From Pelagibius sp. (GTDB taxonomy: Bacteria > Pseudomonadota > Alphaproteobacteria > Kiloniellales > Kiloniellaceae): DNA of 64,000 nucleotides. A program made the position numbers and the translations under genes. Location: assembly GCA_028280305.1 (NCBI GenBank), contig JANQMC010000034.1, positions 248,001-312,000 of the forward strand, in the 5' to 3' direction. Below, one piece after another: positions 8,765 through 18,321 of this stretch. Every line of letters begins with the position of its first letter. The stretch's first letter is position 1. The notes beneath the pieces are model-generated. The model made no database searches. It was not told where the DNA came from and saw nothing but the letters and a program-made list of their open reading frames with translations.

Positions 8765-9814
8765 TCAGCGCAGGCGCTCGCCGGACACCCCGTCGAAGAG
8801 GTAGAGGCGATCGCGATCAAAGCTGATATGCGCCGTGGTGTCCAGCGGTGCCCGAAAGTCGCGGTCGGCGCGGATCTCGAACAGGTCGTCATCGGTGCGC
8901 AGGCTCACCAGGGTCTGGTCGCCGGTCGGCTCGATTCCGAAGACGATACCGGTCATCTCGGCCGGGGCGCTGTTCAGATGACAGTCTTCCGGCCGCACGC
9001 CCAGGGTCACCGCACGGCCGCTCTCGGCGTCGATACCTTCGACCTTCACGCCGGGCGCGATGAAGGTGCCCCCCTCGACGCGTCCTCTTATGAGATTCAT
9101 GGGAGGTGAGCCGATGAAACCGGCGATAAAGGTATTCGCCGGATTGCTGTAGATTTCATCCGGCGTGCCGATCTGCTGGATCGCGCCGCCGTTCATGATG
9201 ACGATACGGTCGGCCAGGGTCATGGCCTCAACCTGGTCATGGGTCACATAGACGGTGGTGATCTTCAGGCGGCGTTGCAGGTGCTTGATTTGCACCCGCA
9301 TCGCCGAGCGCAGCTTGGCGTCGAGATTCGAGAGTGGCTCGTCCATCAGGAACACATCGGGTTGACGGACCACCGCGCGGGCGAGGGCCGCGCGCTGGCG
9401 CTGACCGCCGGAAAGCGCGCCCGGCTTGCGGTCGAGGTAGTCGCCGAGCTCCACCATTTCCGCCGCCCGCTTCACCAGCTCCACATGCTGGGCCTTGGGC
9501 ACCCCGCGCATGCGCAGGGGAAAGCGGATGTTCTCGAAGATCGTCATGTTGGGATAGAGCGCATAGCTCTGGAAGACCATGGCGACGTCCCGGTCGCGGG
9601 CATCGACGTCGTTGACGACTTCGCCGTCGATGATCACCTCGCCGCCGCTCGGGTCCTCCAGGCCGGCGATCATGCGCATGGTCGTCGTCTTGCCGCAGCC
9701 CGACGGACCGAGAAAGACAACGAACTCCTCGTCGGCGATCTTCAGATTGACGTCATCGACGCCGACGAAGTCACCCCAGTGCTTCCTGACATTACGCAAC
9801 TCAATCTCTGCCAC
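8765..9814 (-). CDS. Carbohydrate ABC transporter ATP-binding protein (UgpC/MalK type)
   Basis: This 349-residue ATPase of the CUT1 class powers the adjacent permease pair. It has Walker [19 protein letters not shown] (near residue 37), Q-loop FQSYALYPNMT, signature LSGGQRQRAALARAVV, Walker B DVFLMDEPLSNLD and the H-loop VTHDQ. A C-terminal TOBE-like regulatory domain follows (TLGVRPEDCHL). It starts three bases after the stop of the second permease, and the kinase gene follows. Such ATPases are often shared between importers, so substrate cannot be deduced from this subunit. Confidence 0.93.
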   Translation of the reverse strand: MAEIELRNVRKHWGDFVGVDDVNLKIADEEFVVFLGPSGCGKTTTMRMIAGLEDPSGGEVIIDGEVVNDVDARDRDVAMVFQSYALYPNMTIFENIRFPLRMRGVPKAQHVELVKRAAEMVELGDYLDRKPGALSGGQRQRAALARAVVRQPDVFLMDEPLSNLDAKLRSAMRVQIKHLQRRLKITTVYVTHDQVEAMTLADRIVIMNGGAIQQIGTPDEIYSNPANTFIAGFIGSPPMNLIRGRVEGGTFIAPGVKVEGIDAESGRAVTLGVRPEDCHLNSAPAEMTGIVFGIEPTGDQTLVSLRTDDDLFEIRADRDFRAPLDTTAHISFDRDRLYLFDGVSGERLR

Positions 9815-9817
9815 GAC

Positions 9818-10669
9818 TCATCCTTTTAAAGCTCCCAACGTCAGTCCGCGCGACAGATGTTTCTGGATCGCTATGACAAGCAGAAATACCGGCACAAAGG
9901 CCAGGAAGGAAACAAGCGCAATCGCATTGTATATCTTGCCGTCCGAGCCGCCGGTGAAATTCGCCAGGGCCACCGACATGGTGTAGGCGTTCTTGGTCGA
10001 GGCGATCAACAGTGTGAAGAGGAACTCGTTGATCGCAAAGATCGCCGCGATCACCGCAGCGGTGATGATTCCCGGCAGGCAGATCGGAATCACGATCTCC
10101 CAGAGAATGCGTAGGTCCGAGGCGCCGTCGGTGCGCGCTGCATCCTCCAGCTCGTGGGGAATATCCTGCATGTAGGAGCGGATGATCCAGGTGACGAGGC
10201 TGAGATTGATCGCGGCATAGACCAGCATCAGGCCCCAGACCGTGTCGAGCAGGCCAAGACCCTTGAACAGGAAAAAGATCGGTATCGCAACGATGGCCGG
10301 CGCCATCATCCGGGTCGAGAGGATGTAGAAACCGATGTCCTCGCGGCCCTTGTAGTTATAGCGCGCCAGGGAATAGGCGGCGGGGATCGCCAGCACCAGG
10401 TCGATGACCACCGAGCCGACAATGGCCAGCAGGGAGTTGATCAGGTAATTGGCCATCGGCCAGTCGTCCCAGATCATATGCCAGGCGTCGAGGGAGAAGG
10501 TCGGCCAGTAAATCGGCTGCGGCGTGATGATCTCGGTGCGCGGCCTGAAGCCGATGGAAAGAAACCAGAGAATCGGCAGCAGGCAGCAGAGTGCCCAGCC
10601 GGCCAGGATGACATAGCGGAGCACGCGGCTTTCGCCTGAGCGGCGGCGCATTCTTCCGGTCGCGGCCAT
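9818..10669 (-). CDS. Carbohydrate ABC transporter permease (MalG type)
   Basis: An integral membrane subunit of about 283 residues with roughly six hydrophobic helices. The EAA loop appears as DIPHELEDAARTDGASDLRILWEIVIPICLPG near residues 170-200 and contacts the ATPase. The frame allows a GTG at 10672, but the ATG at 10669 overlaps the preceding permease stop and has better spacing from a GGAAGG. It forms the translocation channel with the upstream MalF-type subunit. Confidence 0.92.
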   Translation of the reverse strand: MAATGRMRRRSGESRVLRYVILAGWALCCLLPILWFLSIGFRPRTEIITPQPIYWPTFSLDAWHMIWDDWPMANYLINSLLAIVGSVVIDLVLAIPAAYSLARYNYKGREDIGFYILSTRMMAPAIVAIPIFFLFKGLGLLDTVWGLMLVYAAINLSLVTWIIRSYMQDIPHELEDAARTDGASDLRILWEIVIPICLPGIITAAVIAAIFAINEFLFTLLIASTKNAYTMSVALANFTGGSDGKIYNAIALVSFLAFVPVFLLVIAIQKHLSRGLTLGALKG

Positions 10670-11604
10670 CACGCCCTTCCCGAGCGGAAGAACCGCTTCA
10701 ACAGCAGTTGGGCGACGATGATGGTGAAGATCAGCATCAGGGCGGAGGCGGCGGAGGCATAGCCGAAGTTAAAGGTGCGAAAGCCCATGCGGTAGATGAA
10801 ATAGCTGATGGTCTCGGTCGCACCGCCGGGCGTGCCTTGGGTGATGATGAAGACATTGGCGAACATCGTCGTGATGTCGATGCCCCGCAGGATGACGGCC
10901 ACCGCGATCACCGGGCGCATCAGTGGAAGGGAGATGTTCCAGAAGATCGCCGGCCAGCTGGCGCCGTCGAGGCGGGCGGCTTCTTCGATCTCCTTGTCCT
11001 GGGCCTGGAGTCCGGCAACGAAAATGATGAACAGGAAGGGCGTCCACTGCCAGACGTCGGCGACGATAAGCGTCAGCCGGGCATTCCAGACGTCGCCCAG
11101 AAAGTCGATGTTTTCGGAGATCAGGCCGAGTTGCATCAGGAGGTCGGAGACCACCCGCCCGTCGTTGAAGGCCAGCTTCCAGATGAAGGCCACCGCAGAG
11201 GGCATGAAGAGCATGGGCATCAGGAAGATGATGCGCCAGCCGCGGATGAAGGGATCGCGGTAGGCGTAGAACGCCAGAGTCATCGCAATCACGCATTCGA
11301 GGGCCAGAGAAATGCCGCCGATGACCAGGGTGTTCCAGAGCGCCGCCCAGAATTCCCGGTCCCGCAACAGATTGGTGTAGTTCTCGAAACCGGCCGGCAC
11401 CCAGCCGGTGAAGGTGACGAAGAAGAAGGACTGATAGATCGCGTAAACACCGGGATAGAGGGTGATCATCAACAGATAGATCACCGCCGGTGCAACCAGC
11501 AGGTAGGGAAAGAGCTTGCGCCGGAAGGGACTGCGCCGGCGCCGCCGCAGAGAAGGGACGGCGGATATCGCCGTCCCCTCGCTTGTTGCTGCGGATTGCG
11601 TCAT
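10669..11604 (-). CDS. Carbohydrate ABC transporter permease (MalF type)
   Basis: This 311-residue permease has a basic N terminus (SLRRRRRSPFRRKLFPYLL) followed by about six membrane helices. Its EAA-type loop is QAQDKEIEEAARLDGASWPAIFWNISLPLMRP. It is the first membrane subunit after the binding-protein gene (45 bases between) and overlaps the next permease by a few bases. Together with the MalG-type subunit and the UgpC-type ATPase it makes a CUT1 importer for an unidentified sugar, polyol or glycoside. Confidence 0.92.
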   Translation of the reverse strand: MTQSAATSEGTAISAVPSLRRRRRSPFRRKLFPYLLVAPAVIYLLMITLYPGVYAIYQSFFFVTFTGWVPAGFENYTNLLRDREFWAALWNTLVIGGISLALECVIAMTLAFYAYRDPFIRGWRIIFLMPMLFMPSAVAFIWKLAFNDGRVVSDLLMQLGLISENIDFLGDVWNARLTLIVADVWQWTPFLFIIFVAGLQAQDKEIEEAARLDGASWPAIFWNISLPLMRPVIAVAVILRGIDITTMFANVFIITQGTPGGATETISYFIYRMGFRTFNFGYASAASALMLIFTIIVAQLLLKRFFRSGRA

Positions 11605-11649
11605 CGATGTCGGGCTCTTACCCGCTTCACTGAGGACAGCACGCCGAAC

Positions 11650-13215
11650 TCAGATCGGTGACGGCTTGCCGCGGCCGGCCCAGGTGCCGGCCTCCACCGC
11701 GGAATAGGCAAAAGGCTCGCGGCTGCTGAAGAAGCCGTTTTTCTTCATAATCGAGCGCCAGGCATTGACGCCGTTGTCCAGTGCTTCCTTGGCGGGAATC
11801 TGTCCGACGACAGCACGGTTGATCTCGTTGCCGAGGGCCTGCTCCATCTCGAACATGCCGGGAATGCGCGGCGCGCACCAGGCATAGTCGAGGCTCTCCG
11901 CCCAGACTTCGGCCGGTTGGGAAACGGCCCGCAGACGCTCGTTGTTCAGCACCGACTTGTAACCCGGCGCCACGCCGTTGGCGTTGGCTTCGTTCATCGC
12001 CATGATCGACGCCGTGGTCAGGAAGGCGAGCATCAGGAACGCGCCTTCCGGATTCTGCGAGGTCGAGGCGACGCAGGAGGTCGAACCGGCGATGTTCGGC
12101 GGCGCAAAACGGGCGCCTTCGATGTTCACCCGGGGTTCGTAGATGGTGACGAAGTCGTCGACGATCTGGCTCTGGTCCGGCCGCATCGCCTGGGTGCCGC
12201 TGTCCTGCCAGGAGATGTTGGTGGCAAGCTGTCCGCCGAGCCAGGCTGCCCGGTTTTCCGGCCAGCCCCAACCGGCAACGCCCTGGGCGGCATTCTTCTG
12301 AAGATCCAGGATGATCTCCAGCGCCTTGATGCCGGCATCGTTGTTGAAGATCGGGTTCCACTCGCCGTCGAAGAGGTCGACGCCGCATTGGGCCGCAATG
12401 TGCTCCCAGGTATAGGTCGACCAGAAGCCGCGGGCGGCCATCAGACCCACGCCGGCGACACCCGGTTCGATCTTGTTCAACTCGCCTGAGAGCCGGATCA
12501 GGTCATCGTAGGTCTCGACCGTCTTCCATTTGTCGATCGGTCCGCCGGTGACCTGCTCCACATAACCCTTGCGCAGGTGCACCATCTGGATGTCGCAGTC
12601 AAAGGGGATTCCGTAGAGGCCCTTGTCGCCGAACTGGCCGTAATTGAGGCGGTAGGTGTCGTAGAAATCGTCGAGCGGCAGGTTCCATTTCTCGGCGTAG
12701 TCGTCGAGGCGCGCCAGGAAGCCCGGCGCGGCGAAGTCGCCCAGCCAGGGCGAGAAGAATTGCAATGCGTCGAAGCTGGCGTTGCCGGAGATGAACTCGG
12801 CAATCGCCTTGTCGTAGAAGCTGTCGTCCGGGATGGGAACCAGTTCGACCTTGATGCCGGAAAGCTTTTCGAATGGTACGAGGCCTTCGGCCGCTGATTC
12901 CTGGTCCGCCGCGCCGATGGCGAAACGCACCGTCTTGCCGGCCTGTTCGGCCCGCACAGCTTCCCAGTCCACGGTCCGGATCCAGTCCTTCTGAGGATCC
13001 CAAAGTGGTTCGTCGGACATGCTGTAGAGCTTGCGGTAGTCCTCACGCACATATTTCGGTACCGAAATGTCCGCCAGGACGGCAGCGGGATCGGGCAGTG
13101 ACGACTGGGCAAAGGCGGGCGCCGCCAGCGAGGTTCCGGCACCGGCTGCAAGGCCGGCCGCAACGCTTGATTTCAGGAATGATCGGCGGGTCGTGCCGTA
13201 ACTGTTAACGCGCAT
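11650..13215 (-). CDS. ABC transporter solute-binding protein, Tat-exported
   Basis: A 521-residue family-1 extracellular solute-binding protein. The N terminus carries a twin-arginine signal, TTRRSFLKSSVAAGLAAGAG, ending near APAFAQ, so it is exported folded. It is longer than typical CUT1 binding proteins (about 400-450). The start ATG at 13215 follows an AGGGAGG ribosome-binding site. It heads the leftward operon of transporter, kinase and two unknown genes. It is divergent from the DXR-like gene across a 332-base region with a strong palindrome, so both operons may answer to the same regulator. The ligand is not deducible. Confidence 0.92.
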   Translation of the reverse strand: MRVNSYGTTRRSFLKSSVAAGLAAGAGTSLAAPAFAQSSLPDPAAVLADISVPKYVREDYRKLYSMSDEPLWDPQKDWIRTVDWEAVRAEQAGKTVRFAIGAADQESAAEGLVPFEKLSGIKVELVPIPDDSFYDKAIAEFISGNASFDALQFFSPWLGDFAAPGFLARLDDYAEKWNLPLDDFYDTYRLNYGQFGDKGLYGIPFDCDIQMVHLRKGYVEQVTGGPIDKWKTVETYDDLIRLSGELNKIEPGVAGVGLMAARGFWSTYTWEHIAAQCGVDLFDGEWNPIFNNDAGIKALEIILDLQKNAAQGVAGWGWPENRAAWLGGQLATNISWQDSGTQAMRPDQSQIVDDFVTIYEPRVNIEGARFAPPNIAGSTSCVASTSQNPEGAFLMLAFLTTASIMAMNEANANGVAPGYKSVLNNERLRAVSQPAEVWAESLDYAWCAPRIPGMFEMEQALGNEINRAVVGQIPAKEALDNGVNAWRSIMKKNGFFSSREPFAYSAVEAGTWAGRGKPSPI

Positions 13216-13547
13216 GGAAAAAACCTCCCTTTTTGATCGTTCTTACGTCTGAAGGCACTGCGGAACCTCGGGATGCCGGGCGCACGTCACTGTCGGCGTG
13301 TGGCTGCGTCCGGCAAGCGGGAGGCTTTACAGGGTGCTTCGCGGGAGGGGGTCGGCAGCGCCGTTTTCATGAATCCTCCCATTTATCGTTGAACAATGTT
13401 ATTTCTATTCATTCAAATGTTCATTTGTCTTTCAGTCTTGTCAAGGCATTTGTGGGTCGGGCCCGCATTAGGGCCAGAACATGCGTATTGACGATAAAAC
13501 AGATGTTCATTAGGGTCCGCATCAGGTCTGATGATGGAGTTTCTCTC
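13216..13547. other. Divergent regulatory region between transporter and DRL operons
   Basis: This gene-free stretch of 332 bases separates two divergent operons. The part nearest the binding-protein gene is GC-rich. Positions 13380-13435 are markedly AT-rich and contain the palindrome described separately plus related half sites (TTGAACA at 13389-13395, ATGTTCAT at 13503-13510). A longer in-frame start for the downstream gene is possible (ATG at 13503) but less convincing than the TTG at 13548. I see no small gene here. Confidence 0.5.
13414..13427. promoter_or_regulatory. Candidate operator for the SorC-type regulator
   Basis: CAAATGTTCATTTG is a perfect palindrome (arms of six, spacer TT) in the AT-rich middle of the divergent region. 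The core ATGTTCAT recurs at 13503-13510, and an inverted half site TTGAACA lies at 13389-13395. The SorC-type regulator encoded at the end of the rightward operon is the obvious candidate to bind here. The assignment is inference. Confidence 0.45.
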
Positions 13548-14867
13548 TTGGCCACCAATGTTGAACTGACCGGCCTTGCCAAGGATCTTGCCGCTCGCGC
13601 CGATGCGGGCCGGCCGCTGCGGATCGGCCTGGTGGGCGCGGGGGAAATGGGCACGGACATCGTCACCCAGGTCGCCCATATGCCGGGAATTCGCATCGGC
13701 GCGATTGCCGAGCTGAACGTGCCGGCGGCAATGCAAGCGGTCGATATCGCCTTTAATGGTGCGGGCGGCGCCAGGGAAGCGGCGACCCCGTCGGCGTTGA
13801 ACGCGGCTATGGAGGCGGATCAGATCGCTGTCACGCCGGATGCCGCGGCGATGGTCGAAAGCGGGTTGATCGACGTGGTGGTCGATGCGACCGGGGTGCC
13901 GGCGGTCGGGGCCGAGATCGGTCTTGCCGCCATGGAGCAGGGTAAACATCTGGTGATGATGAACGTCGAGGCCGACGTCACCATCGGTGCTTATCTGAAG
14001 GCCGAGGCCGACCGCCTGGGAGTCGTTTACTCCCTCGGCGCCGGTGACGAGCCGTCCTCCTGTATCGAGCTGATCGAATTCGTCTCGGCCATGGGGCATC
14101 CCATCGTCTGTGCCGGCAAGGGCAAGAACAATCCCCTCAACATCGAAGCGACGCCGGATGCCTATGTCGAAGAGGCGGAGCGCCGCAACATGAGCGCGCG
14201 GATGCTGGTCGAGTTCATCGACGGTTCGAAGACCATGGTGGAGATGGCGGCGATCGCCAATGCCACCGGGCTGCTCCCCGACAAGCCCGGTCTGCACGGA
14301 CCGGCGGCGACCAAGGAACAGCTTGCCGAGGTGCTGGTGCCCGAGAAAGACGGCGGCGTGCTGTCCGATGTCGGCCGGGTCGACTATTCCATCGGCGCCG
14401 GCCTGGCGCCGGGCGTTTTCGTCGTCGTCGAGATGTCCCATCCCCGTCTCTCCGAACGCATGACCGACCTGAAGCTGGGCAAAGGCCCCTACTTCACTTT
14501 CCTGAGACCTTACCACCTTACCTCCCTGGAGGTCCCGCTGACTTGTGCGCGCGCCGTTCTTTACGGCAAGGCCGACATGGTCCCGCTGGACCGGCCGGTT
14601 GCAGAGGTTTGTGCGGTGGCCAAGAGGGATCTTGCGCCGGGCGAACGCCTGGATGCCATCGGTGAATACTGCTACCGCGCCTGGATCATGCGGAGCGAAG
14701 AAGCCCGCGTTGAAGGCGCTATTCCCTGCGGTTTATTGGCCGATGGTGAGGTAACCGCGCCGATCCGCAAGGGCGAGTTAATCACTTATGAAAACGCGCT
14801 GCCGCCCCAGGACGCCAAGATCGTGGCGTTGAGGGCGCGGCAGGATCAACTTCTTTCACTAAATTAG
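13548..14867 (+). CDS. DXR-like (DRL-type) NAD(P)-dependent oxidoreductase with SAF domain
   Basis: The 439-residue product has an N-terminal Rossmann fold (RIGLVGAGEMGTDIVTQVAH, near residue 25) of the homoserine-dehydrogenase type, a central catalytic domain and a C-terminal SAF-like domain (VAKRDLAPGERLDAIGEYCY). This architecture matches the DRL family; the Brucella DRL enzyme converts 1-deoxy-xylulose 5-phosphate to 2-C-methylerythritol 4-phosphate. The TTG at 13548 has a GGAG eight bases upstream and gives a family-sized protein. It heads an operon with acetoin-dehydrogenase-like subunits, which points to carbon catabolism rather than isoprenoid synthesis. Family membership is from recognition; the reaction is unknown. 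Confidence 0.8.
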   Translation: MATNVELTGLAKDLAARADAGRPLRIGLVGAGEMGTDIVTQVAHMPGIRIGAIAELNVPAAMQAVDIAFNGAGGAREAATPSALNAAMEADQIAVTPDAAAMVESGLIDVVVDATGVPAVGAEIGLAAMEQGKHLVMMNVEADVTIGAYLKAEADRLGVVYSLGAGDEPSSCIELIEFVSAMGHPIVCAGKGKNNPLNIEATPDAYVEEAERRNMSARMLVEFIDGSKTMVEMAAIANATGLLPDKPGLHGPAATKEQLAEVLVPEKDGGVLSDVGRVDYSIGAGLAPGVFVVVEMSHPRLSERMTDLKLGKGPYFTFLRPYHLTSLEVPLTCARAVLYGKADMVPLDRPVAEVCAVAKRDLAPGERLDAIGEYCYRAWIMRSEEARVEGAIPCGLLADGEVTAPIRKGELITYENALPPQDAKIVALRARQDQLLSLN

Positions 14868-14882
14868 GAAACGCTATATCTG

Positions 14883-15908
14883 ATGCTGGCTCACCCGCCT
14901 GCCAACGCCCCCTTTGCGATCCGGCAATACAAACCGGAGGTGCTGCGCGACGCGCTGCGCAAGATGTATCTGGTGCGGCAGTTTGAAGAGGGCGCCGAGG
15001 ACTGTTACGTCCGCGGATTGATCCACGGCACCATGCATCTTTCCATCGGCCAGGAAGCCTCTGCGGTCGGCCTCTGTATGGCGCTCACGGATGAGGACAA
15101 GATCACCTCGACCCACCGCGGCCACGGGCATTGTATCGCCAAGGGCGCCGATGTCGGGCGCATGTACGCCGAGTTCTTCGGCAAGGAGAGCGGCTATTGC
15201 GGCGGGCGGGGCGGTTCCATGCATATTGCCGACGTCGCCAAGGGTAATCTGGGCGCCAACGGTATCGTCGCCGGCGGCATCCCCATCGCGGTGGGTGCGG
15301 CGCTTTCCGCCAAGCGGCTCAATCCCGGCTCTGTCGTGATGAGTTTCTTCGGCGACGGTGCCGTCAACGAAGGCGCCTTTCACGAGGCGCTCAACATGGC
15401 GTCGGTCTGGAAGCTGCCGGTCATCTTCGCCTGCGAGAACAATCACTACGGCATGTCGACATCGACCGAGAGGTCGAGCGCGCAGCCCCGCGTGGCAGAG
15501 CGCGCCGCCGCTTACGCGATGCCCGGCGTCACTGTCGACGGCAATGACTTCTCCGCCGTTGCCGAAGCGGGCTATATCGCCATCGAGCGCGCCCGGGCGG
15601 GTGAAGGACCCAGTCTGATTGAATCGGTGACCTATCGCTGGCGCGGGCATTCCAAGTCGGATCGGAACCGTTACCGCACGAAAGAAGAAATCGAGTCCTG
15701 GGTCGCCCGCGACCCGATCGTCCGCTTCGCCGAGCTGTTGGAAGAACACGGGGTCGTCGATGCGCAAGGCCTGGCGGCGCTGGAGCAGGAGGCGGCAGAA
15801 GAAATCGCCGCGGCCATCGACTTCGCCAAGACCAGTGCCGCGCCTGATCCGGCCGCTTTGACGCGGGATGTCTACACACCCGGTGAAGGGGAAGGAGTGT
15901 CGGCATGA
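14883..15908 (+). CDS. Acetoin-dehydrogenase-type E1 component, alpha subunit
   Basis: A 341-residue ThDP-dependent dehydrogenase alpha subunit. It has the ThDP/Mg motif [18 protein letters not shown] (residues 157-174) ending in CENNHYG (184-190), and the phosphorylation-loop-like region [16 protein letters not shown]. It resembles AcoA, whose complex oxidatively cleaves acyloins such as acetoin to an acyl-CoA and an aldehyde, and is also related to pyruvate dehydrogenase E1 alpha. It begins 15 bases after the DRL-type gene and overlaps the beta-subunit start by four bases. The real substrate may be a larger acyloin made by the DRL-type enzyme; this is inference. Confidence 0.9.
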   Translation: MLAHPPANAPFAIRQYKPEVLRDALRKMYLVRQFEEGAEDCYVRGLIHGTMHLSIGQEASAVGLCMALTDEDKITSTHRGHGHCIAKGADVGRMYAEFFGKESGYCGGRGGSMHIADVAKGNLGANGIVAGGIPIAVGAALSAKRLNPGSVVMSFFGDGAVNEGAFHEALNMASVWKLPVIFACENNHYGMSTSTERSSAQPRVAERAAAYAMPGVTVDGNDFSAVAEAGYIAIERARAGEGPSLIESVTYRWRGHSKSDRNRYRTKEEIESWVARDPIVRFAELLEEHGVVDAQGLAALEQEAAEEIAAAIDFAKTSAAPDPAALTRDVYTPGEGEGVSA

Positions 15909-16924
15909 ATGCCCCGGCGCCCGCCCTCGACGCAGGTCAGCGCGAGCTGAGCTATGCCGAGGCGATCCGCGACGCTTTGGCGCTGGCGCTGGAATCCGAT
16001 GACCGGGTGATCCTGATGGGCGAGGATATCGGCATCTACGGCGGCGCCTTCCAGGTTACCGGCGATCTTGTGCAGCGTTTCGGGGAGGACCGGGTGATGG
16101 ACACCCCGATCTCCGAACTCGGTGGCGCCGGGGTGGCGGTCGGTGCGGCGCTCACCGGCATGCGGCCGATCTACGAGTTCCAGTTCTCCGACTTCGCCAC
16201 CCTGGCCATGGATCAGATCGTCAATCAGGCGGCAAAGCTGCGCTTCATGCTCGGCGGCACCGTTTCGGTGCCTCTGGTCATGCGCTTTCCCGCCGGTTCG
16301 GGCACCGGCGCGGCGGCCCAGCACAGCCAGAGCCTGGAGGCCTGGTTCGGTCATGTGCCGGGCTTGAAGGTGGCGCAGGCGGCGACGCCCCACGACGCCA
16401 AGGGTTTGCTGTTGGCCGCTTTGGAAGACCCGGACCCGGTTCTGTTGTTCGAGCACAAGCTGCTCTACAAGATGAAGGGCCCGGTGCCGGAGGGCTACTA
16501 CACCGTTCCCATCGGCAAGGCCCATGTCTGCCGTCCCGGCAGGGATGTCACCATCGTGGCGACCTCGATCATGGTGCAGCGCGCGCTTGCGGCAGCCGAG
16601 ACCTTGGTGGATGAGGGGATAGAGGCTGAAGTGATCGACCTGCGCACGATCCGGCCGATGGATCGCGCGACGGTCATCGAGAGCGTCGCCAAGACGTCGC
16701 GGCTGGTTTGCGTCTACGAGGGCGTCACCACCCTGGGCATCGGCGCCGAGGTGAGCGCCGCCATTGCCGAGAGCGAAGCCTTCGACTACCTCGACGCCCC
16801 GATCGTTCGCCTTGGCGGCGCCGAGGTGCCGATCCCCTATAGCCCTGAGCTTGAAAAAGCAGCGGTTCCCCAGGTGCCGGACATCCTCGACGCCGTGCGG
16901 AACCTCGTCCGCGGCGCGATCTGA
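15905..16924 (+). CDS. Acetoin-dehydrogenase-type E1 component, beta subunit
   Basis: The 339-residue beta subunit pairs with the preceding alpha subunit. Conserved stretches are [39 protein letters not shown], the ThDP-ring region [20 protein letters not shown] and the transketolase C-domain [11 protein letters not shown]. The ATG at 15905 overlaps the alpha-subunit stop, with GGAG upstream. It ends one base before the E2 start region. It is AcoB-like, although short beta subunits of branched-chain or pyruvate dehydrogenase look similar; the hydrolase-type E2 that follows favours the acetoin branch. Confidence 0.9.
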   Translation: MNAPAPALDAGQRELSYAEAIRDALALALESDDRVILMGEDIGIYGGAFQVTGDLVQRFGEDRVMDTPISELGGAGVAVGAALTGMRPIYEFQFSDFATLAMDQIVNQAAKLRFMLGGTVSVPLVMRFPAGSGTGAAAQHSQSLEAWFGHVPGLKVAQAATPHDAKGLLLAALEDPDPVLLFEHKLLYKMKGPVPEGYYTVPIGKAHVCRPGRDVTIVATSIMVQRALAAAETLVDEGIEAEVIDLRTIRPMDRATVIESVAKTSRLVCVYEGVTTLGIGAEVSAAIAESEAFDYLDAPIVRLGGAEVPIPYSPELEKAAVPQVPDILDAVRNLVRGAI

Positions 16925-16925
16925 C

Positions 16926-18272
16926 ATGCCTGTTGAGGTGATCATGCCCAAGGTGGACATGGACATGTCCAGCGGGAAGATCGCGGTCTGGCACGTCGAA
17001 GAAGGGGCGGCGGTGAAGGCCGGCGACCCCCTGTTCGACATCGAAACCGACAAGGCGGCGATGGAGGTGGAAAGCCCGGCCAGCGGAACGCTGCATCACA
17101 TTCTGGCCGAGGTCGGGGCCGAGGTTGCCATCGGCAAACCGGTCGCCTGGGTTTATACCGCCGGCGAGGCAGTCGGCCCGGCCCCGGCAGGCGGAAGCGA
17201 CGAAGCGGTATCTGCTGCAAGCGTGGCGGCGGAGGCTTCGCCGCCGGCCAAGCCGGATGCATTCGAGATTTCCGACGGCCCGGGCCGGCAGGACAAGGCA
17301 CGCGCGACGCCAAAGGCGCGGCGTCTGGCGCGGGAGCATGCCCTCGATCTTGCCGGCATCGATGGGTCGGGACCGCGCGGGCGCGTCTCCGCCGCTGATG
17401 TCGAGGCCAGGATCCAGGGCGGGACCCTCGACCCGCAGCAGAGCGGCAGGCCGGGCGGATGGCAGGCCGAGGCTGGGGCCTTGAAGGTCCATCGTGCTGG
17501 TGGCGGCGGCAGTGTTCCCATCTTTATGATTCACGGCTTTGCCGGCGACTCCTCGACCTGGAAGGATCTGGAGCCGCGCCTGCCGGCGGGGCATCCGGTT
17601 CTGAAGCTCGACCTGCCGGGGCATGGCAAGTCGCCGCGCCGAAAGATCGATTCCTTTCGCCAGCTTGCGCGGGCCGTGGTCGAGGCCTTTGATCTGGAAG
17701 ACCTTCCGGCTGTCCATCTTGTCGGCCATTCCCTGGGCGCGGCGCTGGCCCTGGCCCTTGCCGATGTTCGTCCGCGGCGCATCGCCTCGGCCACACTGAT
17801 CGCGCCGGCAGGGCTGGGGCCCGAAGTCGAAGGCGGTATTCTTGCCGGCATCGCCCGTGCCAGCCGGCGCGAGAGCCTCGGCCCCTGGCTTTCCCAGTTG
17901 ACCGCCGGGACGGAACTGCCGGGTGATGGGTTTATCGCCGCTGCCATGGCGGCGCGCAGGGACCCGGCCTTGCGCGCCTATCAGTGCGACCTTGCCGAGA
18001 CGCTCTTTCCGGATTCGGTGCAAAGTTTTGATCTGGGGCCGGCGCTGTCGCGCCTTCAGGCGCCCGCAAAGATTATCTGGGGAAGGGCGGACAAGGTGTT
18101 CCCCTGGCGCCAGGCCTTGCGGGCGCCGGGCCGGGTGGCGCTTCATCTGCTTCAGGAAACCGGGCATATGCCGCAGAACGAGGCGCCGGAGGAGATTGCC
18201 GCCTTGCTTTCGGCGATGCTGCGCGGCACCGAACCACGGCTTGAGGTTGAAGGAACTGCAAGCGGCAGCTAG
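16926..18272 (+). CDS. AcoC-type E2: lipoyl domain fused to alpha/beta hydrolase
   Basis: This 448-residue protein opens with a lipoyl domain (IETDKAAMEVESPASG, lipoyl Lys about residue 43). A peripheral-subunit-binding domain follows (RATPKARRLAREHAL to GPRGRVSAADVEA, residues 127-160). Instead of the usual acyltransferase core it has an alpha/beta-hydrolase domain (HGFAGDSSTWKDL; nucleophile elbow VGHSLGAALA with Ser about 269; IIWGRADKVFPW; ETGHMPQNEAPEE). This layout is known for AcoC of acetoin-cleaving systems. The ATG at 16926 lies one base after the E1 beta stop. No E3 dihydrolipoamide dehydrogenase is nearby, so it must be supplied in trans. Confidence 0.9.
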   Translation: MPVEVIMPKVDMDMSSGKIAVWHVEEGAAVKAGDPLFDIETDKAAMEVESPASGTLHHILAEVGAEVAIGKPVAWVYTAGEAVGPAPAGGSDEAVSAASVAAEASPPAKPDAFEISDGPGRQDKARATPKARRLAREHALDLAGIDGSGPRGRVSAADVEARIQGGTLDPQQSGRPGGWQAEAGALKVHRAGGGGSVPIFMIHGFAGDSSTWKDLEPRLPAGHPVLKLDLPGHGKSPRRKIDSFRQLARAVVEAFDLEDLPAVHLVGHSLGAALALALADVRPRRIASATLIAPAGLGPEVEGGILAGIARASRRESLGPWLSQLTAGTELPGDGFIAAAMAARRDPALRAYQCDLAETLFPDSVQSFDLGPALSRLQAPAKIIWGRADKVFPWRQALRAPGRVALHLLQETGHMPQNEAPEEIAALLSAMLRGTEPRLEVEGTASGS

Positions 18273-18321
18273 AACACCTCAGTCCTTGATTTTGCAGTCT
18301 TGTCTCTAGGAGTCCTATCGC

